Source: Raineya orbicola (GTDB lineage: Bacteria > Bacteroidota > Bacteroidia > Cytophagales > Thermonemataceae). From it: a stretch of 64,000 nt of DNA. The translations under genes were made by a program, and so were the position numbers. The stretch is from positions 1 through 64,000 of the forward strand of contig NZ_NKXO01000003.1 in the NCBI RefSeq assembly GCF_002843425.1, written 5' to 3'. Below the pieces are notes generated by a model. The model made no database searches. It saw only the letters and a program-made list of their open reading frames with translations, and was not told the DNA's origin. This document shows, piece after piece, positions 16,557-24,525 of the stretch (position 1 is its first letter; each line of letters starts with the position of its first letter).

Positions 16557-17402
16557 ATGTGGTTTTTATTCAAAATATGGTTTTTCAATTTCACTTGGGT
16601 AGATGGTTTAGATGTCTTACTCGTAGCTTACCTAATTTACCAATTTTACAAACTTCTAAAAGGCAGTATAGCCGTACGTATTCTTTGGGGGATTGCAATG
16701 TTGGGCATAGGCTATTTAGCCGTAAACTTATTGCAACTCAAACTTTTAGGAAACATTTTAGGGCAATTCTTTGGCGTTGGCGTGATTGCTATGATTATCA
16801 TTTTTCAGCAGGAAGTTCGTAAATTTTTGCTTTTGGTGGGGCGTTCGCAAGTATTCGGAGATGATAACTTCTGGGACGCTTTGCCTTGGCGTAAAAACAA
16901 AAAAAGTAAAGTAGATATCAATGCCGTAGTAGAAGCCGCCCGTGCATTGAGTAGTAGCAATACAGGAGCTCTGATAGTTTTTGCTCGTAGTACAGATATG
17001 AAATTTTACGCAGAGTCGGGAGATATGTTAGATGCTGTACTTTCTAAAAGGCTACTTCTTTCTATATTCAACAAATATAGCCCCTTACACGATGGGGCAG
17101 TTATTGTAGGGCAATCTGGGAGAGTAGTAGCGGCACGTTGTATTTTACCTGTTTCCGAAAACCCTCATATTCCCGCTACTATGGGCTTACGGCACCGTTC
17201 TGCTATCGGTGTAACAGAAGTAACTGATGCAGTGGTGTTAGTAGTTTCGGAAGAAACAGGGCAAGTCTCCCTTGCTAAAAATGGAGAAGTACATCAAGGT
17301 TTGAGCTATCAGGAGTTACGCACCAAACTCACCAAGTATTTAGCAGAAAAAACCTCTGCTCCACCTATGAGAGAAGTAAGCGTAGAAGTTGCAGAAAGGT
17401 AA
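16557..17402 (+). CDS. cdaA: Diadenylate cyclase CdaA (c-di-AMP synthase)
   Basis: A 281-residue membrane-bound cyclase making cyclic di-AMP from two ATP. Three hydrophobic helices occupy about residues 15-85. The DAC domain follows with the two catalytic motifs: DGA in LHDGAVIV (near 177) and RHR in GLRHRSAIG (near 211). c-di-AMP controls osmolyte transport and wall homeostasis in other bacteria; its targets here are unknown. It is translationally linked to folP. Facing it across the folP start is a siaB-siaC pair, whose known role in Pseudomonas is control of a cyclic dinucleotide synthase, a neighbourhood noted in the findings. Confidence 0.94.
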   Translation: MWFLFKIWFFNFTWVDGLDVLLVAYLIYQFYKLLKGSIAVRILWGIAMLGIGYLAVNLLQLKLLGNILGQFFGVGVIAMIIIFQQEVRKFLLLVGRSQVFGDDNFWDALPWRKNKKSKVDINAVVEAARALSSSNTGALIVFARSTDMKFYAESGDMLDAVLSKRLLLSIFNKYSPLHDGAVIVGQSGRVVAARCILPVSENPHIPATMGLRHRSAIGVTEVTDAVVLVVSEETGQVSLAKNGEVHQGLSYQELRTKLTKYLAEKTSAPPMREVSVEVAER

Positions 17403-17490
17403 TTTTACTTAACCCTTCAAAGAAAAAATCTCTAAATTTTTACCTTGAAACACAATAAAAAAGTATTTTTACGTCCAAAATACAAAAGCA

Positions 17491-17763
17491 ATGAAATTTA
17501 TAGCCGAAATCAACATAATGCCTTTGAAAGAAATATTAGATCCACAGGGTAAAGCCGTACTGCTTGGCTTAAAACATCTTCAGCTCTCTGAAATCAAAGA
17601 TGTACGTGTAGGAAAACATATTACGCTTTCTTTGGAAGCGAGCAGTCAGCAAGAAGCCAAAGAAAAAGTAGAAAAAGCCTGTTCAGAGCTTTTGGCAAAC
17701 CCAATTATGGAAAGCTATTCTTACACTTTGCAAGAAATCAATGAAAAAATTATCAGAAGATAA
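17491..17763 (+). CDS. purS: Phosphoribosylformylglycinamidine synthase subunit PurS
   Basis: A 90-residue subunit that bridges PurL and PurQ in the fourth step of purine synthesis. The pattern MKFIAEINIMPLKEILDPQG followed by KAVLLGLKHL and VRVGKHITL is typical, as is the C-terminal KACSELLANPIMESYSY. The length is normal. No purL or purQ is adjacent, which is frequent in Bacteroidota with dispersed pur genes. The downstream NUDIX gene starts inside the last codons (23-base overlap). Confidence 0.9.
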   Translation: MKFIAEINIMPLKEILDPQGKAVLLGLKHLQLSEIKDVRVGKHITLSLEASSQQEAKEKVEKACSELLANPIMESYSYTLQEINEKIIRR

Positions 17764-18343
17764 TTTGCCCAAACCTACTGAAAATCCTTGGCAAATTCTG
17801 CAATCCAAAGATATTTACGAGAACCCTTGGATTAAAGTCCGCGAGGACAAAGTTATCAATCCCAGTGGCAACGAAGGTATTTATGGCACGGTAAACTTCA
17901 AAAATAAAGCAATTGGCATCATTCCAATTGATGAAAATGGCTTTACGTGGTTAGTAGGTCAATATCGTTATCCACTCAACGAGTATAGCTGGGAAATACC
18001 TATGGGAGGTGGTAAAATTGCTGTACCTTCGTCAAAATCTTTTGATGAACAAATTTTAGAAGCCGCCCAAAGGGAACTATGGGAAGAAACAGGAATTATC
18101 GCTGAAAAATGGACAAAAATTGCTCGCATTCATACATCTAATTCCGTAACAGATGAAGAAGGTTTTGTTTTCATTGCCGAAAACCTGAGTTTTGGAAATA
18201 ACGCACCCGAAGAGACCGAGCAACTCTTAATAAAAAAAGTGCATTTAAGTACCGCTTTACACTGGGTTCTTGCTGATGAGATTACTGATGCTATCAGTAT
18301 GATTGGCATATTGAAAGTATGTCAATTAAGAGGAATTAGCTAA
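17741..18343 (+). CDS. NUDIX hydrolase, ADP-ribose pyrophosphatase-like
   Basis: A 200-residue hydrolase. The Nudix box is visible as GGGK, an insertion of about 15 residues, then LEAAQRELWEETGI (REUxEExGU core with catalytic Glu residues). The upstream fold WLVGQYRYPLNEYSWEIPMGG is typical for ADP-sugar pyrophosphatases, which recycle ADP-ribose and similar nucleotide sugars. Substrate is not certain. The ATG lies within purS, 23 bases before the purS stop, so translation is probably coupled. Confidence 0.85.
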   Translation: MKKLSEDNLPKPTENPWQILQSKDIYENPWIKVREDKVINPSGNEGIYGTVNFKNKAIGIIPIDENGFTWLVGQYRYPLNEYSWEIPMGGGKIAVPSSKSFDEQILEAAQRELWEETGIIAEKWTKIARIHTSNSVTDEEGFVFIAENLSFGNNAPEETEQLLIKKVHLSTALHWVLADEITDAISMIGILKVCQLRGIS

Positions 18344-18364
18344 ATTTGCAGGAAATTTCGAAAT

Positions 18365-19354
18365 ATGCAAATTCTCAATCCTTTATATGATGTAGTATTC
18401 AAATATTTAATGGAAGACAACAAGGTCGCCAAGCTCTTGCTTTCGGCTCTCATTGGGCAAGAAATCACCGAACTTGTATTCTTGCCACAAGAATTTCTCG
18501 CCGATTTTGACTTTGAAACTGCTAAAAAACGTCAGGAGGAAAATCCTTCTATTCAATTTTCATCAGGACTGACCGTCTATCGCATTGACTTCACCGCTAA
18601 AATTCGCACTGAAACAGGCGAAGAAAAATTGATTATTATTGAAGTTCAGAAAAGCAAACTCACCAGCGATATGCTTCGGTTCAGGGCTTATTTGGGCAGT
18701 CAGTATGCGAAAAAAGAGTATTTTCAGTGGGTAACCTCCCGCAATACAGGCAGGCAATACAAAGCAGGTATTCCGATTTATGCTATATTCTTTCTCGGCT
18801 ACGGATTGGAAGAATACGAAGGAATTCCTGTGGTAGAAGTAGATACCTGCGTAAAAGACAAACGCAACGGAGAAATTTTAGAGGAAAAAGGATATTTTAT
18901 TCCCTCCTTATTTCACAAGGGTATTATCGTAAATATTCCTTATTTGAAAGAGCGTTATCAGAGTGATTTGGAAAAAGTATTGAGCATTTTTGACCAACAT
19001 CACCGAGATGAAGACTTTCATATTCTCAATGTTAAAGAGGAGGATTTTCCTGAAAAATATCGTCCTATTATACGCAGATTACAGGCAGCGGCACAAGAAA
19101 AAACACTCAGAAATAAAATGATAGCCGAAGACGATTACCTTACTGAAATGAACGAATATGAGGAAAGAATAAACAAATTGCAGAAAGAAAAAGAACAAGA
19201 AAGACTGAAAGCCGAAAATTTAGCCTACGAAAAAGAACAAGAAAGAGTGAAAAGTATCAAGGTAATGTTGGAGTTAGGCATAGATTTAAGAACAATCTGT
19301 GAAAAATTAGATATTGATGAGCAGTTTTTGAAAAAACACAACCTTACAAACTAA
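18365..19354 (+). CDS. Rpn/PD-(D/E)XK nuclease family protein
   Basis: A 329-residue member of the Rpn (recombination-promoting nuclease, often labelled putative transposase) group. The N-terminal motif NPLYDVVFKYLMEDNKVAKLL is characteristic. The nuclease core is IDFTAKIRTETG and then EEKLIIIEVQKSK, giving the D...ExQ/K residues of a PD-(D/E)XK active site near 75-100. A charged coiled-coil stretch (about 255-295) rich in Glu, Lys and Gln contains near-repeats of YEKEQERxK. The C-terminal MLELGIDLRTICEKLDIDEQFLKK resembles the helix-turn tail seen in such proteins. In enteric bacteria Rpn proteins cleave DNA and promote RecA-independent recombination. Here it may be selfish or defensive; no transposon ends are visible. 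Confidence 0.8.
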   Translation: MQILNPLYDVVFKYLMEDNKVAKLLLSALIGQEITELVFLPQEFLADFDFETAKKRQEENPSIQFSSGLTVYRIDFTAKIRTETGEEKLIIIEVQKSKLTSDMLRFRAYLGSQYAKKEYFQWVTSRNTGRQYKAGIPIYAIFFLGYGLEEYEGIPVVEVDTCVKDKRNGEILEEKGYFIPSLFHKGIIVNIPYLKERYQSDLEKVLSIFDQHHRDEDFHILNVKEEDFPEKYRPIIRRLQAAAQEKTLRNKMIAEDDYLTEMNEYEERINKLQKEKEQERLKAENLAYEKEQERVKSIKVMLELGIDLRTICEKLDIDEQFLKKHNLTN

Positions 19355-19359
19355 AATTT

Positions 19360-19884
19360 ATGGAAGCAATCTTTGATTTATTGAAAATCACTTTACCTGC
19401 CAGCATTGTACTTCTTGGAATGTACCTAACTGCCCGAAATTTTTTAGAAAAAGAATTTGAACGCCGTTTAGCTGAAATCAAACTTAAAAATACTGAAACT
19501 ATTACGACTATTCGCCTACAAGCCTATGAGCGTATGTGTTTATTTTTGGAAAGAATTGCTCCCGAAAATATGCTTACTCGCTTGCAAGTGTCGCAATTCA
19601 CATCAGAAGAGTTACAGCAAATTCTTTTACACGAAATCCGTAACGAATTTGCCCATAACTTTTCCCAACAAATGTATATGAGCAATGAGGCTTGGAATAT
19701 GATACAAACCGCCCGAGAAGAGATTGTGTCGCTTATCAACAATTCAGCCGCTCAAGTTGCCCCCGAAACTAATGCTTTGGAACTTGCTAAAAAAATTTTA
19801 GAAAATGCCAATAACTACGATATTCGTCCTACTATTGCGGCTATTGGCTTTCTAAAAAATGAGTTAAAACAGCTATTCTCATAA
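19360..19884 (+). CDS. Conserved Bacteroidota membrane-anchored protein, function unknown
   Basis: A 174-residue protein with one N-terminal helix (about 7-25, LLKITLPASIVLLGMYLTA), then a charged amphipathic region (FLEKEFERRLAEIKLKN) and a mostly helical cytoplasmic domain. QAYERMCLFLERIAPENML and LHEIRNEFAHNFSQQMYMS are the most distinctive stretches and recall an uncharacterised family common in Bacteroidota. I do not recognise a catalytic motif. It starts five bases after the Rpn gene and ends three bases from the converging PLP-protein gene. Confidence 0.7.
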   Translation: MEAIFDLLKITLPASIVLLGMYLTARNFLEKEFERRLAEIKLKNTETITTIRLQAYERMCLFLERIAPENMLTRLQVSQFTSEELQQILLHEIRNEFAHNFSQQMYMSNEAWNMIQTAREEIVSLINNSAAQVAPETNALELAKKILENANNYDIRPTIAAIGFLKNELKQLFS

Positions 19885-19887
19885 AAT

Positions 19888-20547
19888 TTACCTACTTCCA
19901 AACAAAGCACTCCCTATACGCACCATAGTAGAACCTTCTTGAATGGCTATGAGATAATCCCCACTCATACCCATTGAAAGTTCTTGAAAATCAAGGTTAA
20001 AATCTTGGTACTTTTGCTTACAATGCTGAAAAAAGCCTGCCAAGCCTCTGAACTCTTTACGTATTTGTTCGGCATTTTCCGTAAAAGTAGCCATTCCCAT
20101 TAAGCCTTTTATGCGAATATTTTTTAACTCTTTTAGAGCCGTATTCTGTAAAAGATTTTCAGCCTCCTCGTAACTCAAACCAAATTTAGTTTCCTCTTGG
20201 GCGATATGAATTTGCAAAAGGCAGTTTATTACTCTACTATGCTTTTGAGCTTGCTTGTTAATTTCTTGCAAAAGTTTCAGGCTATCAACCGAATGAATAA
20301 GATGCACAAAAGAAGCAATATATTTGACTTTATTGGTCTGCAAATGCCCTATCAAATGCCAACGTACATCTTGAGGCAAATGTGGTTGTTTTTCGCACAT
20401 TTCTTGTACTTTGTTTTCCCCAAAGTCTCTTACTCCCGCTTGATAGGCTTCTTGTAAATCGCTAATAGGTTTTGTTTTACTCACAGCTATCAAGCGAACC
20501 TCTCCTATTTCTTGTAAAATTTTTTGATAAACTTCTTGATTAAACAT
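19888..20547 (-). CDS. YggS-family PLP homeostasis protein (PLPBP)
   Basis: A 219-residue pyridoxal 5'-phosphate binding protein that buffers PLP and affects amino-acid metabolism. It has the alanine-racemase-like barrel N-terminal fold. RLIAVSKTKP carries the PLP-binding lysine, then DFGENKVQEM, WHLIGHLQTNKVK, IHSVDS, and near the end ELSMGMSGDYLIAIQEGSTMVRIGSALFG, all classic. The ATG at 20547 is preferred to a start at 20580, which would add eleven unconserved basic residues. A good promoter lies about 65 bases upstream. Confidence 0.93.
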   Translation of the reverse strand: MFNQEVYQKILQEIGEVRLIAVSKTKPISDLQEAYQAGVRDFGENKVQEMCEKQPHLPQDVRWHLIGHLQTNKVKYIASFVHLIHSVDSLKLLQEINKQAQKHSRVINCLLQIHIAQEETKFGLSYEEAENLLQNTALKELKNIRIKGLMGMATFTENAEQIRKEFRGLAGFFQHCKQKYQDFNLDFQELSMGMSGDYLIAIQEGSTMVRIGSALFGSR

Positions 20548-20611
20548 TGTATTTTTTTTATTTTTTATTGCACTTTTCAAATTTTTGCAATTTTTCTTGG
20601 AAAATTCAAAG

Positions 20612-20644
20612 CAAATCTACATATTTGAAAGCAAATTAAACAAA
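20612..20644 (-). promoter_or_regulatory. Promoter of the PLP-binding protein gene
   Basis: On the minus strand, TTTG (20644-20641), a 21-base spacer and TAGATTTG (20619-20612). On the plus strand of the same spacer, TTG (20597-20599) and CATATTTG (20620-20627) could serve the divergent GH3 gene, with one mismatch. The two would overlap face to face. Confidence 0.4.
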
Positions 20645-20657
20645 CATTTTTACGCTT

Positions 20658-22220
20658 ATGGCAATTCTTGGTACTCTTCTCAAAAAAGGCATCAGACTAC
20701 GCAAAAGCATAGAGCAGGAAAATAAATCCCCTTTTATTTTACAGAAAAAAGAACTGCTCAAATTGCTTACTAATGCTGAAAGCACAGCTTTTGGTAGAAC
20801 ATATAACTTCCATAAAATTATTGATGCTATTCAGAAAAACGCCAAAAACGATAGAAAGTTTTATGAACTCTTCAAAGAGCAAGTTCCTACTTTCAATTAC
20901 AACAAAATCTATAATGAATGGTGGCACAAAGCTCGTGATGGCGAAAAAGATATTTGTTGGCGAGGACAAATCAAGTATTTTGCATTAAGTTCGGGAACTT
21001 CCGAAGCCTCCAGCAAGTACATTCCTATCACCAAAGAAATGATAAAAGCCATTCGCAAAACAAGTATTCGCCAAATTCTTTCACTTGCTCACTACCCCGA
21101 ACTACCCCCAAAACTTTACGAAGGAGGTATTTTGATGCTCGGTGGTAGCACTCATCTCAACTACAACGGCACTTATTTTTCAGGAGATTTGAGCGGTATT
21201 ACTGCTTCAAAAATTCCTTTTTGGTTTCAACATTTCTACAAGCCGGGTAGGAAAATCGCTAAAAAAAGTAATTGGAATGAAAAATTAGATGAAATCGTCC
21301 TCAAAGCTCCTAAATGGGATATTACCATTGTGGCAGGCGTGCCTGCTTGGATACAAATCTTGTTTGAGAAAATCATTGCTTATTATGGTGTAAAAAATAT
21401 ACACGACATTTGGCCCAACCTAACCATTTACGTTCACGGAGGCGTAGCCTTTGAGCCTTACAAAAATAGCTTCAACAAACTATTGGGCAAACCTTTGGTG
21501 TATATGGAAACTTACTTGGCTTCAGAAGGTTTTATAGCTTATCAGGCTCGCCCACAAGGAGAGTTACAATTAGTGCTAAATAATGGCATCTTTTTGGAAT
21601 TTGTGCCTTTCAACGATAAAAACTTTGACGATAATGGCGAAATGATTGAAAAACCCCAAACCTTGCTCATTGATGAGATTGAAGAAGGCAAGGAGTACGC
21701 CATTTTGCTTTCTACTTGTGCAGGAGCTTGGCGTTACCTTATTGGCGATACCGTGAAACTTGTAGATAAAAAACATTCTGAAATTGTCATCACGGGCAGA
21801 ACCAAACATTTTTTAAGTCTTTGCGGCGAACATCTTTCCGTAGATAATATGAACAAAGCTATTGAAAGTGTTGCTGATGAAATGGGCTTCCCCCTAAAAG
21901 AATTCACCGTAGCAGGTGTAAAATACGATACCCTTTTTGCTCACCGCTGGTATATTGGCATTGATGAACCTATCAACAGCGAAGAACTGAAAATCCGATT
22001 AGATAACAAACTCTGCGAACTCAATGATGACTACAAAGTAGAACGTAGTGCCGCCCTTAAAGAAATATTTGTACATACACTCCCCACACACGTATTTTAC
22101 GATTGGATGCGTTCCAAAGGTAAAGAAGGCGGACAAACTAAATTCCCACGCGTATTGAAAGGTAAAATTTTAGAAGATTGGGAAAACTTCATCAAACAAA
22201 AAGGCTTTGTCAGCGTTTAA
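20658..22220 (+). CDS. GH3 family acyl-acid amido synthetase-like protein
   Basis: A 520-residue member of the GH3 superfamily, first known from plants, where the enzymes adenylate acids such as indole-3-acetate or jasmonate and join them to amino acids. Seen directly: the N-terminal AFGRTYNFHKI, a phosphate-binding loop FALSSGTSEASSKYIP, HGGVAFEPY, METYLASEGFIAYQ, LLSTCAGAWRYLIGDTVKLVD and ITGRTKHFLSLCGEHLS. All fit the adenylating-enzyme motifs of GH3. Many Bacteroidota have such genes, with unproved substrates. A flavin monooxygenase gene follows on the same strand after 77 bases. Confidence 0.88.
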   Translation: MAILGTLLKKGIRLRKSIEQENKSPFILQKKELLKLLTNAESTAFGRTYNFHKIIDAIQKNAKNDRKFYELFKEQVPTFNYNKIYNEWWHKARDGEKDICWRGQIKYFALSSGTSEASSKYIPITKEMIKAIRKTSIRQILSLAHYPELPPKLYEGGILMLGGSTHLNYNGTYFSGDLSGITASKIPFWFQHFYKPGRKIAKKSNWNEKLDEIVLKAPKWDITIVAGVPAWIQILFEKIIAYYGVKNIHDIWPNLTIYVHGGVAFEPYKNSFNKLLGKPLVYMETYLASEGFIAYQARPQGELQLVLNNGIFLEFVPFNDKNFDDNGEMIEKPQTLLIDEIEEGKEYAILLSTCAGAWRYLIGDTVKLVDKKHSEIVITGRTKHFLSLCGEHLSVDNMNKAIESVADEMGFPLKEFTVAGVKYDTLFAHRWYIGIDEPINSEELKIRLDNKLCELNDDYKVERSAALKEIFVHTLPTHVFYDWMRSKGKEGGQTKFPRVLKGKILEDWENFIKQKGFVSV

Positions 22221-22297
22221 TATATCAAATAAAAACTTGAATATTTGCTCTCATAGGTGAGTTTGTTTTTTATTGCTAAATTATTTACGTGCTTATT

Positions 22298-23575
22298 ATG
22301 GAACATAAAGTTTGTATAATTGGTGCAGGTTCAAGTGGCATTGTTGCCTGCAAAGTTTTGCAAGAAAACAACATACCTTTTGATTGTTACGAAAAAGGCT
22401 CGGGCATTGGTGGAAATTGGCGATATATGAACGACAACGGAATGTCATCTTCTTATCGTTCTTTGCACATCAATACTTCCAAAAAGGTAATGGCTTATTC
22501 CGATTTCCCTATGCCCGAAGATTATCCCGACTATCCAAGCCATTACCAGATTATGGAGTATTTTGAAAGCTATGTGAATCATTTTGGTTTTAGGGATAAA
22601 ATTCGCTTCAAAACAGGTGTTGAACGAGTAGAAAAGTTATCTGATGGCTCATACGAAGTAACTTTGGATAATGGCGAAAAAAAAATCTATACTGCGGTAA
22701 TGGTTGCGAGTGGGCATCATTGGAAACCTCGCTATCCAAATTTTGAAGGCGAATTTAATGGTCTGATTTTACATTCTCACGATTACAAAACTCCTGATAT
22801 TTTTCAGGGGCATAAAAATGTAGTAGTGGTCGGTTTTGGCAATTCGGCGGTGGATATAGCTTGCGAGGCGGCTCGTACCAGCACAGGCAAAGTGATTATT
22901 TCCACCCGAAGCGGAGCCTATGTTTTGCCTAAATACATTCTCGGAAAGCCTTTTGATACGCTCAACAAATACAGCGTAGAGTGGTTACCGATGTGGTTTA
23001 AGCGAGGGTTACTTTCTTTTTGCCTGTGGGTAGCTCGTGGTAAGCAAGAAAATTACGGCATTCCCAAACCCAAACGCCCCCTACTTTCCGAACACCCTAC
23101 TATTTCGCAAGATTTATTTTCACTTGCAGGACACGGCAAAGTGCATATCAAGCCCAACATTCAAAAGCTCGCAGGAGATACCATTATTTTTGAAGACGGC
23201 TCACAAGAAAAAGCAGATGTGCTCATTTACGCCACAGGCTATAAAATTGCTTTTCCGTTTTTTGATAAAAACTTTTTGAACGCCGAAGAAACCAATGAGG
23301 TTTCACTTTACAAGCACGTCATTCACCCCGAACATAAGAATCTCTTTTTCATTGGTTTGGTACAACCACTTGGAGCAATTATGCCTCTTGCCGAAGTGCA
23401 ATCAGAATGGGTTGCAAGAATTTTGAAAGGCAAAAGCAAACTACCCTCAAAAGAAGCTATGCTGGCTGATATTGAAAGCTACAAAGGAAAACTTCGCAAA
23501 CGCTACAAAACCTCGCCTCGCCACACTATTCAAGTAGATTTCTACCCTTACAAAAATATGATTAAACGTTTATAG
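22298..23575 (+). CDS. Flavin-containing monooxygenase
   Basis: A 425-residue class B flavoprotein monooxygenase. It has an FAD-binding GxGxxG (IGAGSSGIVA) at residue 9, followed by ENNIPFDCYEKGSGIGGNW. The FMO motif FxGxxxHxxxY is seen as FNGLILHSHDY, and a second Rossmann motif VVVGFGNSAVDIA binds NADPH. ADVLIYATGYK is the conserved late motif. Such enzymes oxygenate soft nucleophiles (N, S) or perform Baeyer-Villiger type or decarboxylating oxygenations (plant YUCCA). Substrate unknown. ATG at 22298 used rather than a GTG nine bases upstream. A terminator follows. Confidence 0.9.
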   Translation: MEHKVCIIGAGSSGIVACKVLQENNIPFDCYEKGSGIGGNWRYMNDNGMSSSYRSLHINTSKKVMAYSDFPMPEDYPDYPSHYQIMEYFESYVNHFGFRDKIRFKTGVERVEKLSDGSYEVTLDNGEKKIYTAVMVASGHHWKPRYPNFEGEFNGLILHSHDYKTPDIFQGHKNVVVVGFGNSAVDIACEAARTSTGKVIISTRSGAYVLPKYILGKPFDTLNKYSVEWLPMWFKRGLLSFCLWVARGKQENYGIPKPKRPLLSEHPTISQDLFSLAGHGKVHIKPNIQKLAGDTIIFEDGSQEKADVLIYATGYKIAFPFFDKNFLNAEETNEVSLYKHVIHPEHKNLFFIGLVQPLGAIMPLAEVQSEWVARILKGKSKLPSKEAMLADIESYKGKLRKRYKTSPRHTIQVDFYPYKNMIKRL

Positions 23576-23577
23576 AT

Positions 23578-23607
23578 AAAAAAGCCCTTATGAAATAGGG
23601 CTTTTTT
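23578..23607. terminator. Bidirectional rho-independent terminator
   Basis: AAAAAAGCCC (23578-23587) pairs with GGGCTTTTTT (23598-23607) around a 10-base loop. It has A and T tracts on both sides and lies between the converging monooxygenase and 23626-24351 genes, so it can serve both. Confidence 0.85.
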
Positions 23608-23625
23608 ATGCTTTCTCATAGCTTA

Positions 23626-24351
23626 TCAGAAGTAATAATCCGTTTTTTTACCTTCTTTGGTATCTTTTTCTAATTTCTTAATAGAGCCTTTTTTATCAAT
23701 CTGATAAAACTCTTTGAGTTCGTTGTTGTCGTAATCTTTGCCTGTAATGCTAATTTGCAAATCTTTACTCATTACGAAACGCTTATTGTAATCTTGTGAA
23801 AACAGATTAGCCACCTCTAATTCATCAATAATATCTCCGTTAGGGGCATAAGTGGTAAGGGTGAAATCTACTCGTCTGAAAAAAGTGTTGTTAGTTTCAT
23901 AATCATAGCCTTCATAGCCAAAATCAGCAGTAGCATAGATTACAGCGGCAAAGTCCTTATTTTCTGCAATTTTAGCAACATAAAAGCCTTTCAATTCACG
24001 AGGGATACGACTAAATTCCGCCTCACGAATACGAGGAGCAAACTTAGTAAATCTCTCATCAATTTGCCTTACCTTTTTCCAATCAGGCTCTTTTTGCATT
24101 TTAAGAAAGCTCATTGTTCTTTCATCAACTACAAAAGGGTATTTAGCCATAGGAAACCCCTTCAAAAATTCTTTCAAACTCTCTGAATACTCTGTGGGTT
24201 TTCCCAAATCGTTTTTAGCTTCCCAAGCCACTGCTCCCATCAAAGGAGGAACATTTTTTCCTGTACTTTCTGCTACTTTTTTTTGGTTTGCAATAAGCAC
24301 TAAACCTCCCATCGCCACCAAAAACGCAATAAACAAACGTGGATTTTTCAT
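23626..24351 (-). CDS. Hypothetical exported or membrane-anchored protein
   Basis: A 241-residue protein I do not recognise. It opens with MKNPRLFIAFLVAMGGLVLIA, one hydrophobic segment (signal anchor or uncleaved signal). The body is hydrophilic with an aromatic-rich, probably beta-strand middle: ADFGYEGYDYETN and then RRVDFTLTTYAPNGD. It ends in a Lys-rich tail KLEKDTKEGKKTDYYF. WEAKNDLGKPTEYSESLKEFL near residue 45 may be a conserved block. A strong promoter 24 bases before the ATG at 24351 supports this start over a longer frame back to 24486. Confidence 0.7.
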   Translation of the reverse strand: MKNPRLFIAFLVAMGGLVLIANQKKVAESTGKNVPPLMGAVAWEAKNDLGKPTEYSESLKEFLKGFPMAKYPFVVDERTMSFLKMQKEPDWKKVRQIDERFTKFAPRIREAEFSRIPRELKGFYVAKIAENKDFAAVIYATADFGYEGYDYETNNTFFRRVDFTLTTYAPNGDIIDELEVANLFSQDYNKRFVMSKDLQISITGKDYDNNELKEFYQIDKKGSIKKLEKDTKEGKKTDYYF

Positions 24352-24374
24352 AAAAATAAATTTTACATACCTAA

Positions 24375-24408
24375 CAAATGTAGGCAATTTCTGTGCAAAA
24401 ACCAAAAA
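24375..24408 (-). promoter_or_regulatory. Promoter of the hypothetical gene at 23626-24351
   Basis: On the minus strand, TTTTTG (24408-24403), a 20-base spacer and TACATTTG (24382-24375). Strong match; the predicted start of transcription near 24369 leaves a leader of about 18 bases. Confidence 0.58.
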
Positions 24409-24525
24409 ATTGAAACGAAAAATTATGCAATGTAAAATTTTATTTTTCAAATTTCCCAAAAAATTATTTCTTTGGGTAAAACACAAGATTTTTTTGCATC
24501 TTTTGATGTATTGTAATCAAAACAA

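Noticed and set aside
24352-24486. 45-codon upstream extension of the hypothetical gene
   Set aside because: It crosses a strong promoter, and the ATG at 24351 begins a typical signal anchor.
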